From contig CAJXPB010000001.1 of NCBI GenBank assembly GCA_913057905.1, forward strand, positions 1,240,001 to 1,304,000: 64,000 bases of DNA. The letters are read 5' to 3'. The translations under genes and the position numbers were made by a program. Below the pieces are notes generated by a model. It searched no databases. It was not told the DNA's origin and saw nothing but the letters and a program-made list of their open reading frames with translations. This document shows positions 53,976 through 63,473 of the stretch, piece after piece. The stretch is from an uncultured Pseudomonadota bacterium (lineage in GTDB: Bacteria; Myxococcota_A; Bradymonadia; Bradymonadales; Bradymonadaceae). Each line of letters opens with the position of its first letter. Position 1 is the first letter of the stretch.

Positions 53976-54128
53976 ATGGAAGTCCTCTACCTGTTGATAC
54001 CACTTGCGCTCTTGATCGTCTCCGGCGCCGTCGGTGCGTTCATCTGGGCGGTCAATTCCGGACAGTTCGACGATACCGAGTCGCCGGCAGTCCGCGTCCT
54101 GATGGACGAGGACGAATCGCAGGAGTAG
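53976..54128 (+). CDS. ccoS: CcoS, cbb3-type oxidase assembly protein
   Basis: This 50-residue protein (MEVLYLLIPLALLIVSGAVG...) has a single membrane helix at residues 4-27, then FIWAVNSGQFDDTESPAVRV. FxWA-x-SGQFDD-like sequence is the CcoS hallmark. CcoS is needed to insert heme and copper into CcoN. It starts 5 bases after ccoI and ends the oxidase cluster. It is too short for many gene finders. Confidence 0.92.
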   Translation: MEVLYLLIPLALLIVSGAVGAFIWAVNSGQFDDTESPAVRVLMDEDESQE

Positions 54129-54166
54129 ACTCACTCTCACACCATCCCCCCCACCACAAGAACACA

Positions 54167-55213
54167 GTGAGTAACCACGAATCGGACCACGACGACCCCG
54201 ACAACCCACAGGACTCCGAAGGGAGTAATCTCGATGACATGCTCCCGAATATGTCCGAGGACCGTCCGCTCGACGCCCTGGTGCCCGAGATGAGCCAGGA
54301 TCAGTCCGATGTCGGCGCCGGAGAGGATGCTCCGAGCGAACTCGAGCCGATTCACCCGCGTGTGCTCGAGGTCACCCTCGAGGAGGGCCAGGAATGGACG
54401 ATGGCCTGCTGGCAGGACCCCGGCCCCCTGGATCTGGGAGACCAGCTCGGCCGTCTTTTGCGGGCGACCCTTCTGCGTACCTTCAGCCGTCCTCCACGGG
54501 AGTTGGCGGAGGATTCGGCCTCCTACACGGGCATCCGACTTCTGGCCTTCGACAGCCTCGGCCCGGACTCCCAACAACGACTCGAAGAGCTCGGGTTCGT
54601 AAAGGACCAGTATCGACCGGATCACTACCAGGAGCGGATCAAGGCATGGATCCAGGAGGCCGATGCGGCGGGTCATCGTGCGGGTCAGCCAGAATCGATC
54701 TGGCACCTTCCGCTGCGAGAGCCGACCGACCCCGGACTCGGCTCTCTGGAAGAAGTTGCCACCGCCGCCGCCCGACACATGGACGGCCAGGTCTGGGGCG
54801 AAACCCCCGGCTCTGCGTCGCGCCACGTGGCCCGGGAACTCGAGGGGCGGTTCGACAGCGACCTGTCGCTGGGGCTCGACAGCCTCGACACCTTCGAACA
54901 ACTCCTCTTCAGTCCGGAGGGAAGCGGGCTGCGCTGGACTCCGCCGATGTTGTTCCAGGGGCTGTGCGACTTTGTCGGAGTCGTACTGCATGGGCGCTAC
55001 AACGTGCGCGTCCAGTGGGGGCTGTGCGAAGCGGGGGCATCGGGCATCATACCGCCGCCGACCTTCCGGTTGCCGCGCGGCGACCATCACCAGACGATCC
55101 CCATCGCCCAACGGCTGACCGATTGGATCGTCCTTCCCATCGATGAAGGGGACGCACGCCCGCCCCTCTCGGAGCGGATCGATCAACTGGCTCGACTCGT
55201 CTCCGACAACTGA
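54167..55213 (+). CDS. Uncharacterised protein downstream of ccoS
   Basis: This is a cytoplasmic-looking 348-residue protein. An acidic N-terminus (HESDHDDPDNPQDSEGSN) is followed by a folded part beginning PRVLEVTLEEGQEWTMACWQ and GIRLLAFDSLGPDSQQRLEE. It ends with FRLPRGDHHQTIPIAQRLTD and WIVLPIDEGD. I do not recognise the family. The GTG at 54167 has a poor ribosome site and the ATG at 54239 is an alternative. It follows ccoS by 38 bases, so cotranscription with the oxidase genes is possible. Confidence 0.7.
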   Translation: MSNHESDHDDPDNPQDSEGSNLDDMLPNMSEDRPLDALVPEMSQDQSDVGAGEDAPSELEPIHPRVLEVTLEEGQEWTMACWQDPGPLDLGDQLGRLLRATLLRTFSRPPRELAEDSASYTGIRLLAFDSLGPDSQQRLEELGFVKDQYRPDHYQERIKAWIQEADAAGHRAGQPESIWHLPLREPTDPGLGSLEEVATAAARHMDGQVWGETPGSASRHVARELEGRFDSDLSLGLDSLDTFEQLLFSPEGSGLRWTPPMLFQGLCDFVGVVLHGRYNVRVQWGLCEAGASGIIPPPTFRLPRGDHHQTIPIAQRLTDWIVLPIDEGDARPPLSERIDQLARLVSDN

Positions 55214-55312
55214 CTGACCGATACCTCTTGCGGCGAGGGGCAACACTCACCACTATGGTTCGGGCAATCCGTTTCGGACCGATCCCTTTGCCCCGTTTCC
55301 ACGGCCGCAGTA

Positions 55313-56323
55313 ATGAACATCCCTCCCCTCGCTCCGGAGACACTTTTCGACGACGACGGACGCCCGCGGTTCGGACATTACCGCGGATTCGCCCCGACGA
55401 CGGATTTGGGCTCGACCTCCAAACAACTCCGCTCCACGGCGGGCCGGTGGCTGCGCGAGAAGCAGTGGCAGTGGTTTACGGTGGCCGACCAGCGCATCGC
55501 CTGCGGGGGTACCCTTCTGGATGTCGGATACGCGACCTCTGTGTTTTTGTGGGTCTACGACCGCCGTACCGGTCGCATGCTCGCCGACGTCAGCGATATC
55601 CTGCCTCCCTTCGCATTGGACATCGACGTCGATCCTCAGGCGCGAACGATCGGCTCTTTTCGCGGGCTGAGTCGCACTCTGACGACCGGACGCACCGAGG
55701 AGGGTCTGAAGATCACGGCCGATTTCGGGCAGACTACCTTCGATCTGTTGCTCGGCGACGGTCCGTTTGAACCACTGACGGCAATTTGCCCGGTCACCGA
55801 AGACGACGAGGACGAAGCCTCGGCGGTCAACGTGACCCAAAAACAGGTCTACCTTCCGACGGAGGGCCGGATCACCACAGAGGGCCGCTCCTTTCGATTC
55901 GACCCTCAACAGGCCCGGGGGCTCCACGATTTCTCGCACGGGCTCCTTGCCCGGGACACGAGCTGGAAGTGGGCGATTGCAGGCGGACAGCTCGACGACG
56001 GAACCCCGGTCGGCTTCAACTTCACCTCCGGGTTCAACAAAGGCTACGAAAACGCGGTCTGGCTCGGAGACACCCTCCAGACCGTCGGTCCCGTCACGTT
56101 CGAACGAAACCCCGACAATCCCAGCGATCCCTGGCACGTGCGTTCTGCCGACGGCGGCATCGACCTGACCCTCCTGGTCGAGACGATGCGAGAGCATCGC
56201 AACAACTATCGCATTGTCTCATCGGAGTATATCCAGCCGATCGGCTCCTGGCAGGGCCGAGTCATCGATCGTGAGGTTCACGATCTCTTCGGCATCGCCG
56301 AGCACCATGTCGCCCACTGGTGA
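55313..56323 (+). CDS. DUF2804 family protein
   Basis: This 336-residue protein matches the style of DUF2804: REKQWQWFTVADQRIACGGT near residue 50, LHDFSHGLLARDTSWKWAIA, and VGFNFTSGFNKGYENAVWL later. The family is a beta-rich, lipocalin-like group of unknown biochemical function, seen in bacteria and some eukaryotes. It lies 99 bases after the preceding gene and converges with the SpoIID/LytB gene. No signal peptide is visible. Confidence 0.82.
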   Translation: MNIPPLAPETLFDDDGRPRFGHYRGFAPTTDLGSTSKQLRSTAGRWLREKQWQWFTVADQRIACGGTLLDVGYATSVFLWVYDRRTGRMLADVSDILPPFALDIDVDPQARTIGSFRGLSRTLTTGRTEEGLKITADFGQTTFDLLLGDGPFEPLTAICPVTEDDEDEASAVNVTQKQVYLPTEGRITTEGRSFRFDPQQARGLHDFSHGLLARDTSWKWAIAGGQLDDGTPVGFNFTSGFNKGYENAVWLGDTLQTVGPVTFERNPDNPSDPWHVRSADGGIDLTLLVETMREHRNNYRIVSSEYIQPIGSWQGRVIDREVHDLFGIAEHHVAHW

Positions 56324-56341
56324 CGTGCCGGCCCCTAGCGT

Positions 56342-58030
56342 TCAGTACAGAGTCTGGATATCGATCCCGTCGTAGTAGTGTTTGAGGATAGCCCGGTGTC
56401 CCTTGCCCGAGGCCGCCATCCCCATCGCGCCCGTCTGACACATTCCCACTCCGTGCCCGTATCCGGCACCCTCGAAGTGAAAACTCTCGATCGAGCCGTC
56501 GTCACGTCGGGTGACATCCATCACGAAGAGACCGCTCTTTAGGCCCCCGAAGAGCCGGCGGACGTTGAGCTCTCGCTCCACAACCGTCGATGCACCGTCA
56601 CGTCCAGTGAGCTCGAGGCGTACGATTCGACCGCTGACGCCCCGTTCCAGGACCTCGGCATCGGTGATTGAATCGAGCCCACCACCATGTTTGTCGAGCC
56701 ACTTTATCGGCACCTGGGCCGAGACACGCTCCGACCATCGATACAGCTCCGTCGATCCGAGCGGGGACCGAGTCGACCAGGCTCTGAAATCGCTCTCCAG
56801 GAAGTCCTCGACCTCGGAGGCGTCGACACCGTCTCGAAACGCCTGGGGAACCCGTTTTTTGGGCGCGTCGGGACCGCCGCGAAGATACGGTCTCGGTTCC
56901 GCGTTCCAGACCTCCTCGTTGTTCTCGGTGAAGCCGCCGGCGTTGGCGCTGTAGACGGCCTCGACGATGCGCTGGTCGTAGAACATGACTTCGCCACGGG
57001 TCGACTCTACGGCCTTCGAGGTTCTCGGATCCTCGGCATCGAGCCCCTTGTAGACCTGGTCGTAGACGTCGGATCGGACCATAAAAGGATCGGCCAGGTT
57101 GCGGACCCCGATGGCGCCAAAGATCGTGTTCCGGGCGGCAACCGCCTGAGCCCGAAGGGCGGCCTTCGGGGCGGAGGTGTAGATCTCGGAGGGCACTACC
57201 CCCTTGAGGAGCCGTTCGACGCCGAGTTTGTTGATGAGAGCGAGCTCTCCGTCACGATCGGGCGAAAAGATAAGACGTCCGCCATAGGTCCGGGTCTCGC
57301 GACCCTTGTCGTAGGAGGATTCCACCTCCGGTACCGTGTACTCGATGTCCCGTTGGTCGCCGCGAGTGGCCGAAATCCACAGGACGTCCCGATGTCGAAT
57401 CTCGACGTCGGTATCGACACCGGTCAACACCAGCTCTCCCCCCGGGTATCGGGTCAGCTCGCTGTGGACCCGTCCATCGATGCCGTAGCGTCGCTCCAGA
57501 CGCGACCGGAGCTTCTGGGCCTTGCGGCGGCTCTCGGTGCCCCCGACCCCGACGAGAATCGCTCGGGAATCAAAGACCTGACCTTTGATTCCGAAGAGCC
57601 CGCCGACCTGGAAGGTATTCGGTTTAAACCCGCGTTCGGTCCACCGGCTTTCGATGCCATCGACCGTGCGTCTCTGTTTGACCGGCAATTCCTCGACGAC
57701 CACCCAGTGCCGGTAGCCGCCGGCCTCTCCGTTGCGGATGTCGACACGGTAGGTCCGGTCGGCCGGCAACACGATCTCGGCGCCCTCGTCGCCCCGAGGC
57801 ATCACCCGGATGGGTCGTGACGGGGTAAACTCGATGGACTGTCGCCCCTCCATAAGACCGACGCGCACGAAGGGATCACCATTTTCGGTAAAGTCGAGCT
57901 GAGGAGCATACAGAATCGCCAGACGATCGCTGGTCGTCAGCTCGCGCTGCTGGGCGGGGCTGGGCCGCGCCGCAGAGACGATGAGCAGCGCGATGAGAAG
58001 ACCGATTCCCTTCGACACTCTATGGCGCAC
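56342..58030 (-). CDS. Exported SpoIID/LytB domain protein
   Basis: This 562-residue protein has a signal peptide (GIGLLIALLIVSAARPSPA). A long N-terminal beta-rich part is followed by the SpoIID/LytB domain: LGVERLLKGVVPSEIYTSAP, LRAQAVAARNTIFG and VESTRGEVMFYDQRIVEAVYSANAGGFTENN. The end is GAGYGHGVGMCQTGAMGMA. SpoIID enzymes cut denuded peptidoglycan, while Gram-negative LytB-like proteins are less well known. A GTG start at 58030 with GGAG six bases upstream is preferred; it overlaps the upstream lipoprotein stop by 11 bases. Confidence 0.85.
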   Translation of the reverse strand: MRHRVSKGIGLLIALLIVSAARPSPAQQRELTTSDRLAILYAPQLDFTENGDPFVRVGLMEGRQSIEFTPSRPIRVMPRGDEGAEIVLPADRTYRVDIRNGEAGGYRHWVVVEELPVKQRRTVDGIESRWTERGFKPNTFQVGGLFGIKGQVFDSRAILVGVGGTESRRKAQKLRSRLERRYGIDGRVHSELTRYPGGELVLTGVDTDVEIRHRDVLWISATRGDQRDIEYTVPEVESSYDKGRETRTYGGRLIFSPDRDGELALINKLGVERLLKGVVPSEIYTSAPKAALRAQAVAARNTIFGAIGVRNLADPFMVRSDVYDQVYKGLDAEDPRTSKAVESTRGEVMFYDQRIVEAVYSANAGGFTENNEEVWNAEPRPYLRGGPDAPKKRVPQAFRDGVDASEVEDFLESDFRAWSTRSPLGSTELYRWSERVSAQVPIKWLDKHGGGLDSITDAEVLERGVSGRIVRLELTGRDGASTVVERELNVRRLFGGLKSGLFVMDVTRRDDGSIESFHFEGAGYGHGVGMCQTGAMGMAASGKGHRAILKHYYDGIDIQTLY

Positions 58031-58763
58031 GCCAGTCTCCGAAATCCCTTCCGAAATTCGAACGATATCTATCCTTGTGTAGCGGACTCCCCTCCGGCGG
58101 GGTATACGGCTCACCCCATTTGGCCCCCGGAGCCAAGAGTTCTCCCTCCGGCGTCTTCAGGCGGACCGGCTCTCCCTGCTTGCGCGAACCGGCGGTGTTG
58201 AAGGAGCGTTCCCAAGGCTCGGAGCTTCGCCGCTGAGACGACGCGGGATCGTCGGACCGTTGTTCCGTCTCCGCGGCCGGTCGCACTCTCTGGTCGGGCT
58301 CGTCGGCGGCCGACTCCGGAGGCTCCGGCTCCTTGCGCGCCGGACGATACGTCAGGTGCACCAGGGGTCCATACTGGTAGCCTTCGACCTCCGGCATGAA
58401 CTCCTGCAGCCCGACCATTCTGAACTTCCAGTCCTTCGGCTGTAAAATCTCGTAATCCGTGACCGATGGATGGGACCGAAAGAAATCGATGATCTCTTTG
58501 AGTTTCATTCGAGTCTGAACCTGAATGGAGCGCTCGTACTCTCGCCGATCGGCGACTTTCGGGGGGAGGGGCAATCCGTACGCTGTCCGCTTGTCGGCGA
58601 TATCGGCGCCACTGTCGGCCCGCTCGGGGTCGTCGCTGGTCGTCTGCTTCGGAGCTCCGGCATCGTCCGCACCATCGGTCTCGGACTTACAGGAGACGCA
58701 GCTCACCCCCACCAGCACAGCGGCTGCCCAGGCCACGACGAAGCTTCGACGACTCACATTCAT
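58020..58763 (-). CDS. Lipoprotein of unknown function
   Basis: This 247-residue protein has signal peptide FVVAWAAAVLVGVSC, with a lipobox at Cys22 or Cys25. An acidic linker and a conserved-looking middle (MKLKEIIDFFRSHPSVTDYE, KDWKFRMVGLQEFMPEVEGY) follow. The C-terminus is rich in Pro, Glu and Arg and ends near PPEGSPLHKDRYRSNFGRDF. It lies 25 bases after the PilY1-like gene and overlaps the SpoIID/LytB gene. This suggests a cell-envelope transcription unit. No family was recognised. Confidence 0.75.
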   Translation of the reverse strand: MNVSRRSFVVAWAAAVLVGVSCVSCKSETDGADDAGAPKQTTSDDPERADSGADIADKRTAYGLPLPPKVADRREYERSIQVQTRMKLKEIIDFFRSHPSVTDYEILQPKDWKFRMVGLQEFMPEVEGYQYGPLVHLTYRPARKEPEPPESAADEPDQRVRPAAETEQRSDDPASSQRRSSEPWERSFNTAGSRKQGEPVRLKTPEGELLAPGAKWGEPYTPPEGSPLHKDRYRSNFGRDFGDWRAP

Positions 58764-58788
58764 GTTGTCGGTCTCTCGGTCCAGGTCG

Positions 58789-61700
58789 TCACTGTGAAAT
58801 GACCGTCCAACTCATCGGGATCGTCTCGCTGCGCGGGGCGTCGAGGCCGACCTCGAGCTTTTTGATGAAGTCACCGGCCGTCGAACCCGATGACGGCGAC
58901 GAGCCCCCTTCGATCGAGCTTCCCGGGTCGGCCCCGCCGGTCTGAGCGATCAACGTCGGCTTGCGGTTGTCCTGCTCGCGGATGCTCGCCGACGCCCGGT
59001 CGCTCCCCTCGACCGTACATGAGGGGCCGAGCGTGATGGTCAGCCCTCGAATCAGGACATCGTCTTTGGGCTCGAAGTAGCGTGCGCTGCAGTTGTCGAG
59101 GTCACCGAGTTGCGTACCCGAGCTGCAGTCGTAGACGCCGGCCGGCACACCGCCACCTGCACTCCCCGAGTCGAACTGGAGCCCCCAGATTCGAGAGCGC
59201 CCCGTCGAACAGTACTCTTGGTTCGAACGGTAGTAACTCGTGAAGTAGACGCCCCGATTGAAGATCACGGGCTCGCCGGTGATTTTTTCGGACTCCAGGA
59301 ACTGGTTGTCGGAATCGAGGTGCCACAGGATATCACCCTGCGTGGTCGATCCGCTCCCCTCGATCGATGAGGTCGTCTCCCGCACGGCGATCATCATATG
59401 CTCTTCATTTGCCTTGACCGTGTCGGTGACGTCGCCGAGCCCGTAGACGACCACGAGATTATCGTTTTCTCCCAGGGCCACGGCGGGTTTTGACGATGCA
59501 GCCCCCAGATTCGTGTTGTCCGAGAGGGGGCCGACGTTGGCCGGATTGGCGGGATCGGCAAAGAGGCTGACCTCCCACTCGGACGGATTCGAGCTGCCGA
59601 AGTCGATACGAAACATCTTCCCGTCGGCGTCGCCGACGAATCCGCGAGTCACCAGGCTGCCAGTTCCGTTGTCGTACAGCGCCGGGGTACCCACGATCGA
59701 TGTCTCGAACGGCTGCCAGCCCGAGCCGTTATTGTAGCCCAAAAATCGCCGGATCAGCGAGCCGGTCTGCAGGTCGATCACGTAGATGGCCCGCCCCGAG
59801 CCGGCCTGGCCGGCGCACCCGCTGCCTCGCTGGTAGCTGGTCCCACCGGAAAAGACGACGACCGGGCGACGGATATCGGATTCGTCGCCGTACCCCGGCA
59901 TCACGACGGTACCGACAGCGGGGTCGCCCACACTCCGGCCCATGAATGGGAGACTCCAGTAGAAGTCCGACGAAGAGATGTCGTCGCTACAGTCCGTCGA
60001 TGCACTCGAAGGCAACTGGTCATATTCCCCGCTCGGAGGCAACACCAAGGACTCGCCGCTCTGAGTGAACCCCGACGACAGCATGTGCGAGACCTGCCCG
60101 CGCTCCCAGTTTGGATTGAACTCCCAGAGCGGGAGCGGGTCGGGCGCCTTGGTCTGGAGATCCCCCGAGTCATTCGGGTAGGCCCCACCCGGCCGCGTGA
60201 CGTCCATGGCAAAATAGCCGCTTCCATCGTCCCCGAGACCCTGGACCAACACCGTTCGCCACTGCATCTCCGGGGGTACACAGGTGCCGCTGCCCCCGGT
60301 GCTCCCTGAACTACACAACCCGGTCATCGACTCGGAGCTGCTACAGAAGACCCGACAGGCCTGGAAATTCTGATTGTATTTCTTGTCGGAATGACACAAC
60401 CGCACGTCTTTGACGACCGGTGAGCCGTCCATCAGATTCGGATTTTGCCCCTGAAAGCTCGACAGTTTATCGAGCAGCATATTCGGCACATACGACCACG
60501 CCTCCCGCTGGTCGTCGGCGGCGCCCGTCGACTCGGAATCGGCCACGTTTTCGCCGATCGAGTCGGGTGTCACACCGTCGCGGACCATGATTTGCTGGTT
60601 TCCGCCGTCGAGTTCGCCGGTGTGGACGGCATGCAACTGGCCATCGACCGTCGAGAAGTAGGCCATGGTCGGACGGTCGGCGAATCGAGCCTTGTAGGCC
60701 CGGTAGCTCTCAATGGGAACGTCGTCGCTCGGAGGTTCCACGGTGATCGGGTTGGAGTTCAGGATGCCGCCGAGGACACGATCTTTCTTCTGCTCGATCC
60801 GTCCCCGGACTTCGTCGAATAGCGACTGAACCCGCCCCAACAACTCCGACTCGGTCTCGGTGGACGAGCCGCCTAGCTGGAAGAAGTCGGTCAGCGCGGT
60901 GCCGACGTCGCCGGTCAGCGGGGTGTCGGTGCTGGTGGTGCTGCTGCCGACCAACGCCTCGGAGAGCGGCTCGACCGCCAGGGGCACACGATGATTGTTG
61001 ACCAGCGCATCCTTGTTGCTGGAGGACGCCTCGAGATACGAGCGCTGAAACTCACCGTAGCTACCCGACGAAGCGAGCTGATAGGTCGTGTGGAAAAATC
61101 CGCAGGAATTATTGTTGCCGATCGGCAGGCCCGTTTTGGTGGCGTAGTCGTAGACCTCGGGGGTCGGAATCGAGGTAAAGACGCGGCGGTTGTCCTCGGA
61201 GGCCAGCCCGTCGGAGTCGCGCGAGGTCACCTGGGCGTTGACCTGCTCATGGACGCATTCGTAGTCGTCGCTTTCGCAGGGATTGTCGGCGCTGCCCGGA
61301 GCCTGCACGCCCGTCCCACCCTGGGTACAGAGTCTGCGTTCCCGAAACATCACGCCGCGCCAGTACGGGTTCGTCCCGTCGATGCGTACGCCCGAATAAA
61401 ATCGATACTGGCCGCCGCGTTCCAGCCCCGGGTCGTCGAGTCGGTTGGTGATCGCCGGTCGCGTCCGAGAGGCGAGCCCCGACGAACGGAGGATCTCATT
61501 GAAGATCTGCTGGCTCGCCGTGGCGAAGTACCCCCCGGAACGACATTCCTGATAATCCGCCAGTTCCTGCTGAGTCATCGCCGAACGGCTGCGGCCGTCG
61601 CCGTTGCACTGCAGAATGAGCGCCGGGTACTCGCAGGTCGCCGAATCGTCGGGATTCTTGAAAGAGACGAACTCGTAGTTCTCCGGTTGCGGTACCAGGC

Positions 61701-63459
61701 AGGGATGGTCGTCCCGCCGACAGTTTCCGTCCTGGTCGGGGATCCAGTCCCCCTCTCCGTCGGCGTCGCGCAGATAGTATCCGGCACAGGTCTTTCCCGC
61801 CCGCGCCATCGACGCCAGCTTGTGGACGACCTCGTTGCGCGCATCGCCGCCGATGTTCAATCCGACGACATGAACACGAGGGTCGTACTTGGGGTCGGGC
61901 TGGCCGGAGGAATTGACCATGTAGTTTCCGCCCTGATCGCCGGTCACGAAACGGTCGATATGCTCCTCGGTGCAGGCATAGTCGTATTTATTCGGGTTGA
62001 TCTTGAAGTTTCCGGACAACCCCTCACCGCCGAAGTCGTAGCACCCGCTTCCTTCGGTGCTCTCGGGCAGCGGGGCTCCATCGGTCATCATGATCACATG
62101 CTTGGGCCGACACTCCTTGTAGACGTCGTTGTTGACCGGATGATCCGACTGGTTGAAGGCATGCTGCAGATCGTAGATCGCCGGGGCCAGTGGTGTGAGC
62201 TGCGAGATCGGTTGCCGCGACAACATGAACGGGTCTTTGACGACGTCGCCGTCCGAGTTCTCCAGCATGTAATCCTCCAGACTCGACGAAGCCGGGAGAT
62301 TCGTCGCGGCCGAGGGCGACGACGGGTCCAGCTCAAAGTCCGTCGACGACGAGGAATTGGGGTCGGCGGCCCGCTTGAGCGTTCCCATGTCGACGAGGGC
62401 CCGCTGCACGTAATCTGACAGAAGGGGCATCATGTCGTTGGGAACGTCAAACCGGGTCGGGCCGATGGTCCGATAGATCCCGAGGTTGTAGTTGCCGTTG
62501 CCTTCGGTGATGCCCTGAAAGGTGCCGGTGACGGTGTCGTCGAGATCATTGGGGTCCCAATCGACGGTCTGCAGACGGTCGCCATCGGCGCTGCTTCCCT
62601 GCGGCGAGCCGGTCTGGGGCCACTGGAATCCATCGAAGGCCGTGACCGAGACGTACATCTCCTGGGCCAGGCTATCGAGAAGACCGTTGGGCTTTTGCCC
62701 GTCGAAGACCTCCTGAAAGTGCGGCCGCGGGTCCAGGTAATCGGGATACTGAGTGAACTCGGTCGACCCCGAGCAGACCCGCCGATTCGACCCGTACTGC
62801 CTGGGCACCAGCCAACAGCCCGGGCCGTAGTTACGGTGATTGAGGTCCTCGACCGCCAGACTCGACCCCTGGGGACGAAGCACCATTTCGCCGGTCATGA
62901 TCTCTTTGAAGGTCACATGCCGCGGCTGGCTGGAGTTGACCATCCTCAGTGGATATCCCACCTGGTCGGTGCTGAAGCTTCCGGTACTGCCGACAGCGGA
63001 ATTAAAGTCCGACGTCGTCCCGCGCATGTAGGTTTGCAGCCTCGTTCCCATGGTGGCTCCATACGCGGAGGTCCATCCGACATCGACCGGATTCCACGAT
63101 GGACGTTCGTAGCTGGTACACAGCGGCTCCCAGACCAGACAGGAGCCGATCGCCGCCGGATTCCCCGTCTGCGCCCCGTCGATCCCGAGGTCCATCCCCG
63201 GTGTATATTCGTCGGGTTGGTTCGGGTACGGGTCCGACGGCACGCCCAGCGCCGAGTAGTCCCGCTCCGGGTAGCGTTCATCACCCTTGTCGGTCCACTG
63301 CATCGACGCCGACGTATCGAGAATGATGGTGACGTAGGGTTTGCGCCCGCCGCCGGTCTCTGTCGGAGCAGATTGCCCCAGTCCATACGCCGGAATCAGC
63401 ATCGCCGCCATGAAGATGGCCGCCGCCGCGCCCGCTGTGCACTTGGTCCACTGTGTCAT
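58789..63459 (-). CDS. PilY1-like type IV pilus tip/adhesin protein with vWA domain
   Basis: This very large exported protein has 1556 residues. The signal peptide (AAAAIFMAAMLIPAYGLGQS) is followed by a von Willebrand A-like domain whose metal site is IILDTSASM (Asp48, Ser50, Ser52). Many Cys/Gly/Asp-rich loops lie in the middle, including AGKTCAGYYLRDADGEGDW. A C-terminal PilY1-type propeller has MAYFSTVDGQLHAVHTGELD, GYFAMDVTRPGG and FVGDADGKMFRIDFG. PilY1 sits at the pilus tip and controls adhesion and twitching. GGAGG seven bases upstream fixes the start at 63459. An upstream pilus gene ends 14 bases before. Confidence 0.9.
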   Translation of the reverse strand: MTQWTKCTAGAAAAIFMAAMLIPAYGLGQSAPTETGGGRKPYVTIILDTSASMQWTDKGDERYPERDYSALGVPSDPYPNQPDEYTPGMDLGIDGAQTGNPAAIGSCLVWEPLCTSYERPSWNPVDVGWTSAYGATMGTRLQTYMRGTTSDFNSAVGSTGSFSTDQVGYPLRMVNSSQPRHVTFKEIMTGEMVLRPQGSSLAVEDLNHRNYGPGCWLVPRQYGSNRRVCSGSTEFTQYPDYLDPRPHFQEVFDGQKPNGLLDSLAQEMYVSVTAFDGFQWPQTGSPQGSSADGDRLQTVDWDPNDLDDTVTGTFQGITEGNGNYNLGIYRTIGPTRFDVPNDMMPLLSDYVQRALVDMGTLKRAADPNSSSSTDFELDPSSPSAATNLPASSSLEDYMLENSDGDVVKDPFMLSRQPISQLTPLAPAIYDLQHAFNQSDHPVNNDVYKECRPKHVIMMTDGAPLPESTEGSGCYDFGGEGLSGNFKINPNKYDYACTEEHIDRFVTGDQGGNYMVNSSGQPDPKYDPRVHVVGLNIGGDARNEVVHKLASMARAGKTCAGYYLRDADGEGDWIPDQDGNCRRDDHPCLVPQPENYEFVSFKNPDDSATCEYPALILQCNGDGRSRSAMTQQELADYQECRSGGYFATASQQIFNEILRSSGLASRTRPAITNRLDDPGLERGGQYRFYSGVRIDGTNPYWRGVMFRERRLCTQGGTGVQAPGSADNPCESDDYECVHEQVNAQVTSRDSDGLASEDNRRVFTSIPTPEVYDYATKTGLPIGNNNSCGFFHTTYQLASSGSYGEFQRSYLEASSSNKDALVNNHRVPLAVEPLSEALVGSSTTSTDTPLTGDVGTALTDFFQLGGSSTETESELLGRVQSLFDEVRGRIEQKKDRVLGGILNSNPITVEPPSDDVPIESYRAYKARFADRPTMAYFSTVDGQLHAVHTGELDGGNQQIMVRDGVTPDSIGENVADSESTGAADDQREAWSYVPNMLLDKLSSFQGQNPNLMDGSPVVKDVRLCHSDKKYNQNFQACRVFCSSSESMTGLCSSGSTGGSGTCVPPEMQWRTVLVQGLGDDGSGYFAMDVTRPGGAYPNDSGDLQTKAPDPLPLWEFNPNWERGQVSHMLSSGFTQSGESLVLPPSGEYDQLPSSASTDCSDDISSSDFYWSLPFMGRSVGDPAVGTVVMPGYGDESDIRRPVVVFSGGTSYQRGSGCAGQAGSGRAIYVIDLQTGSLIRRFLGYNNGSGWQPFETSIVGTPALYDNGTGSLVTRGFVGDADGKMFRIDFGSSNPSEWEVSLFADPANPANVGPLSDNTNLGAASSKPAVALGENDNLVVVYGLGDVTDTVKANEEHMMIAVRETTSSIEGSGSTTQGDILWHLDSDNQFLESEKITGEPVIFNRGVYFTSYYRSNQEYCSTGRSRIWGLQFDSGSAGGGVPAGVYDCSSGTQLGDLDNCSARYFEPKDDVLIRGLTITLGPSCTVEGSDRASASIREQDNRKPTLIAQTGGADPGSSIEGGSSPSSGSTAGDFIKKLEVGLDAPRSETIPMSWTVISQ

Positions 63460-63473
63460 CGTCCAACCTCCAG

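Noticed and set aside
53897..54166. Upstream extension of the gene after ccoS
   Set aside because: The frame overlaps ccoI and ccoS, whose own sequences are conserved, so translation is taken to start at 54167 or later.
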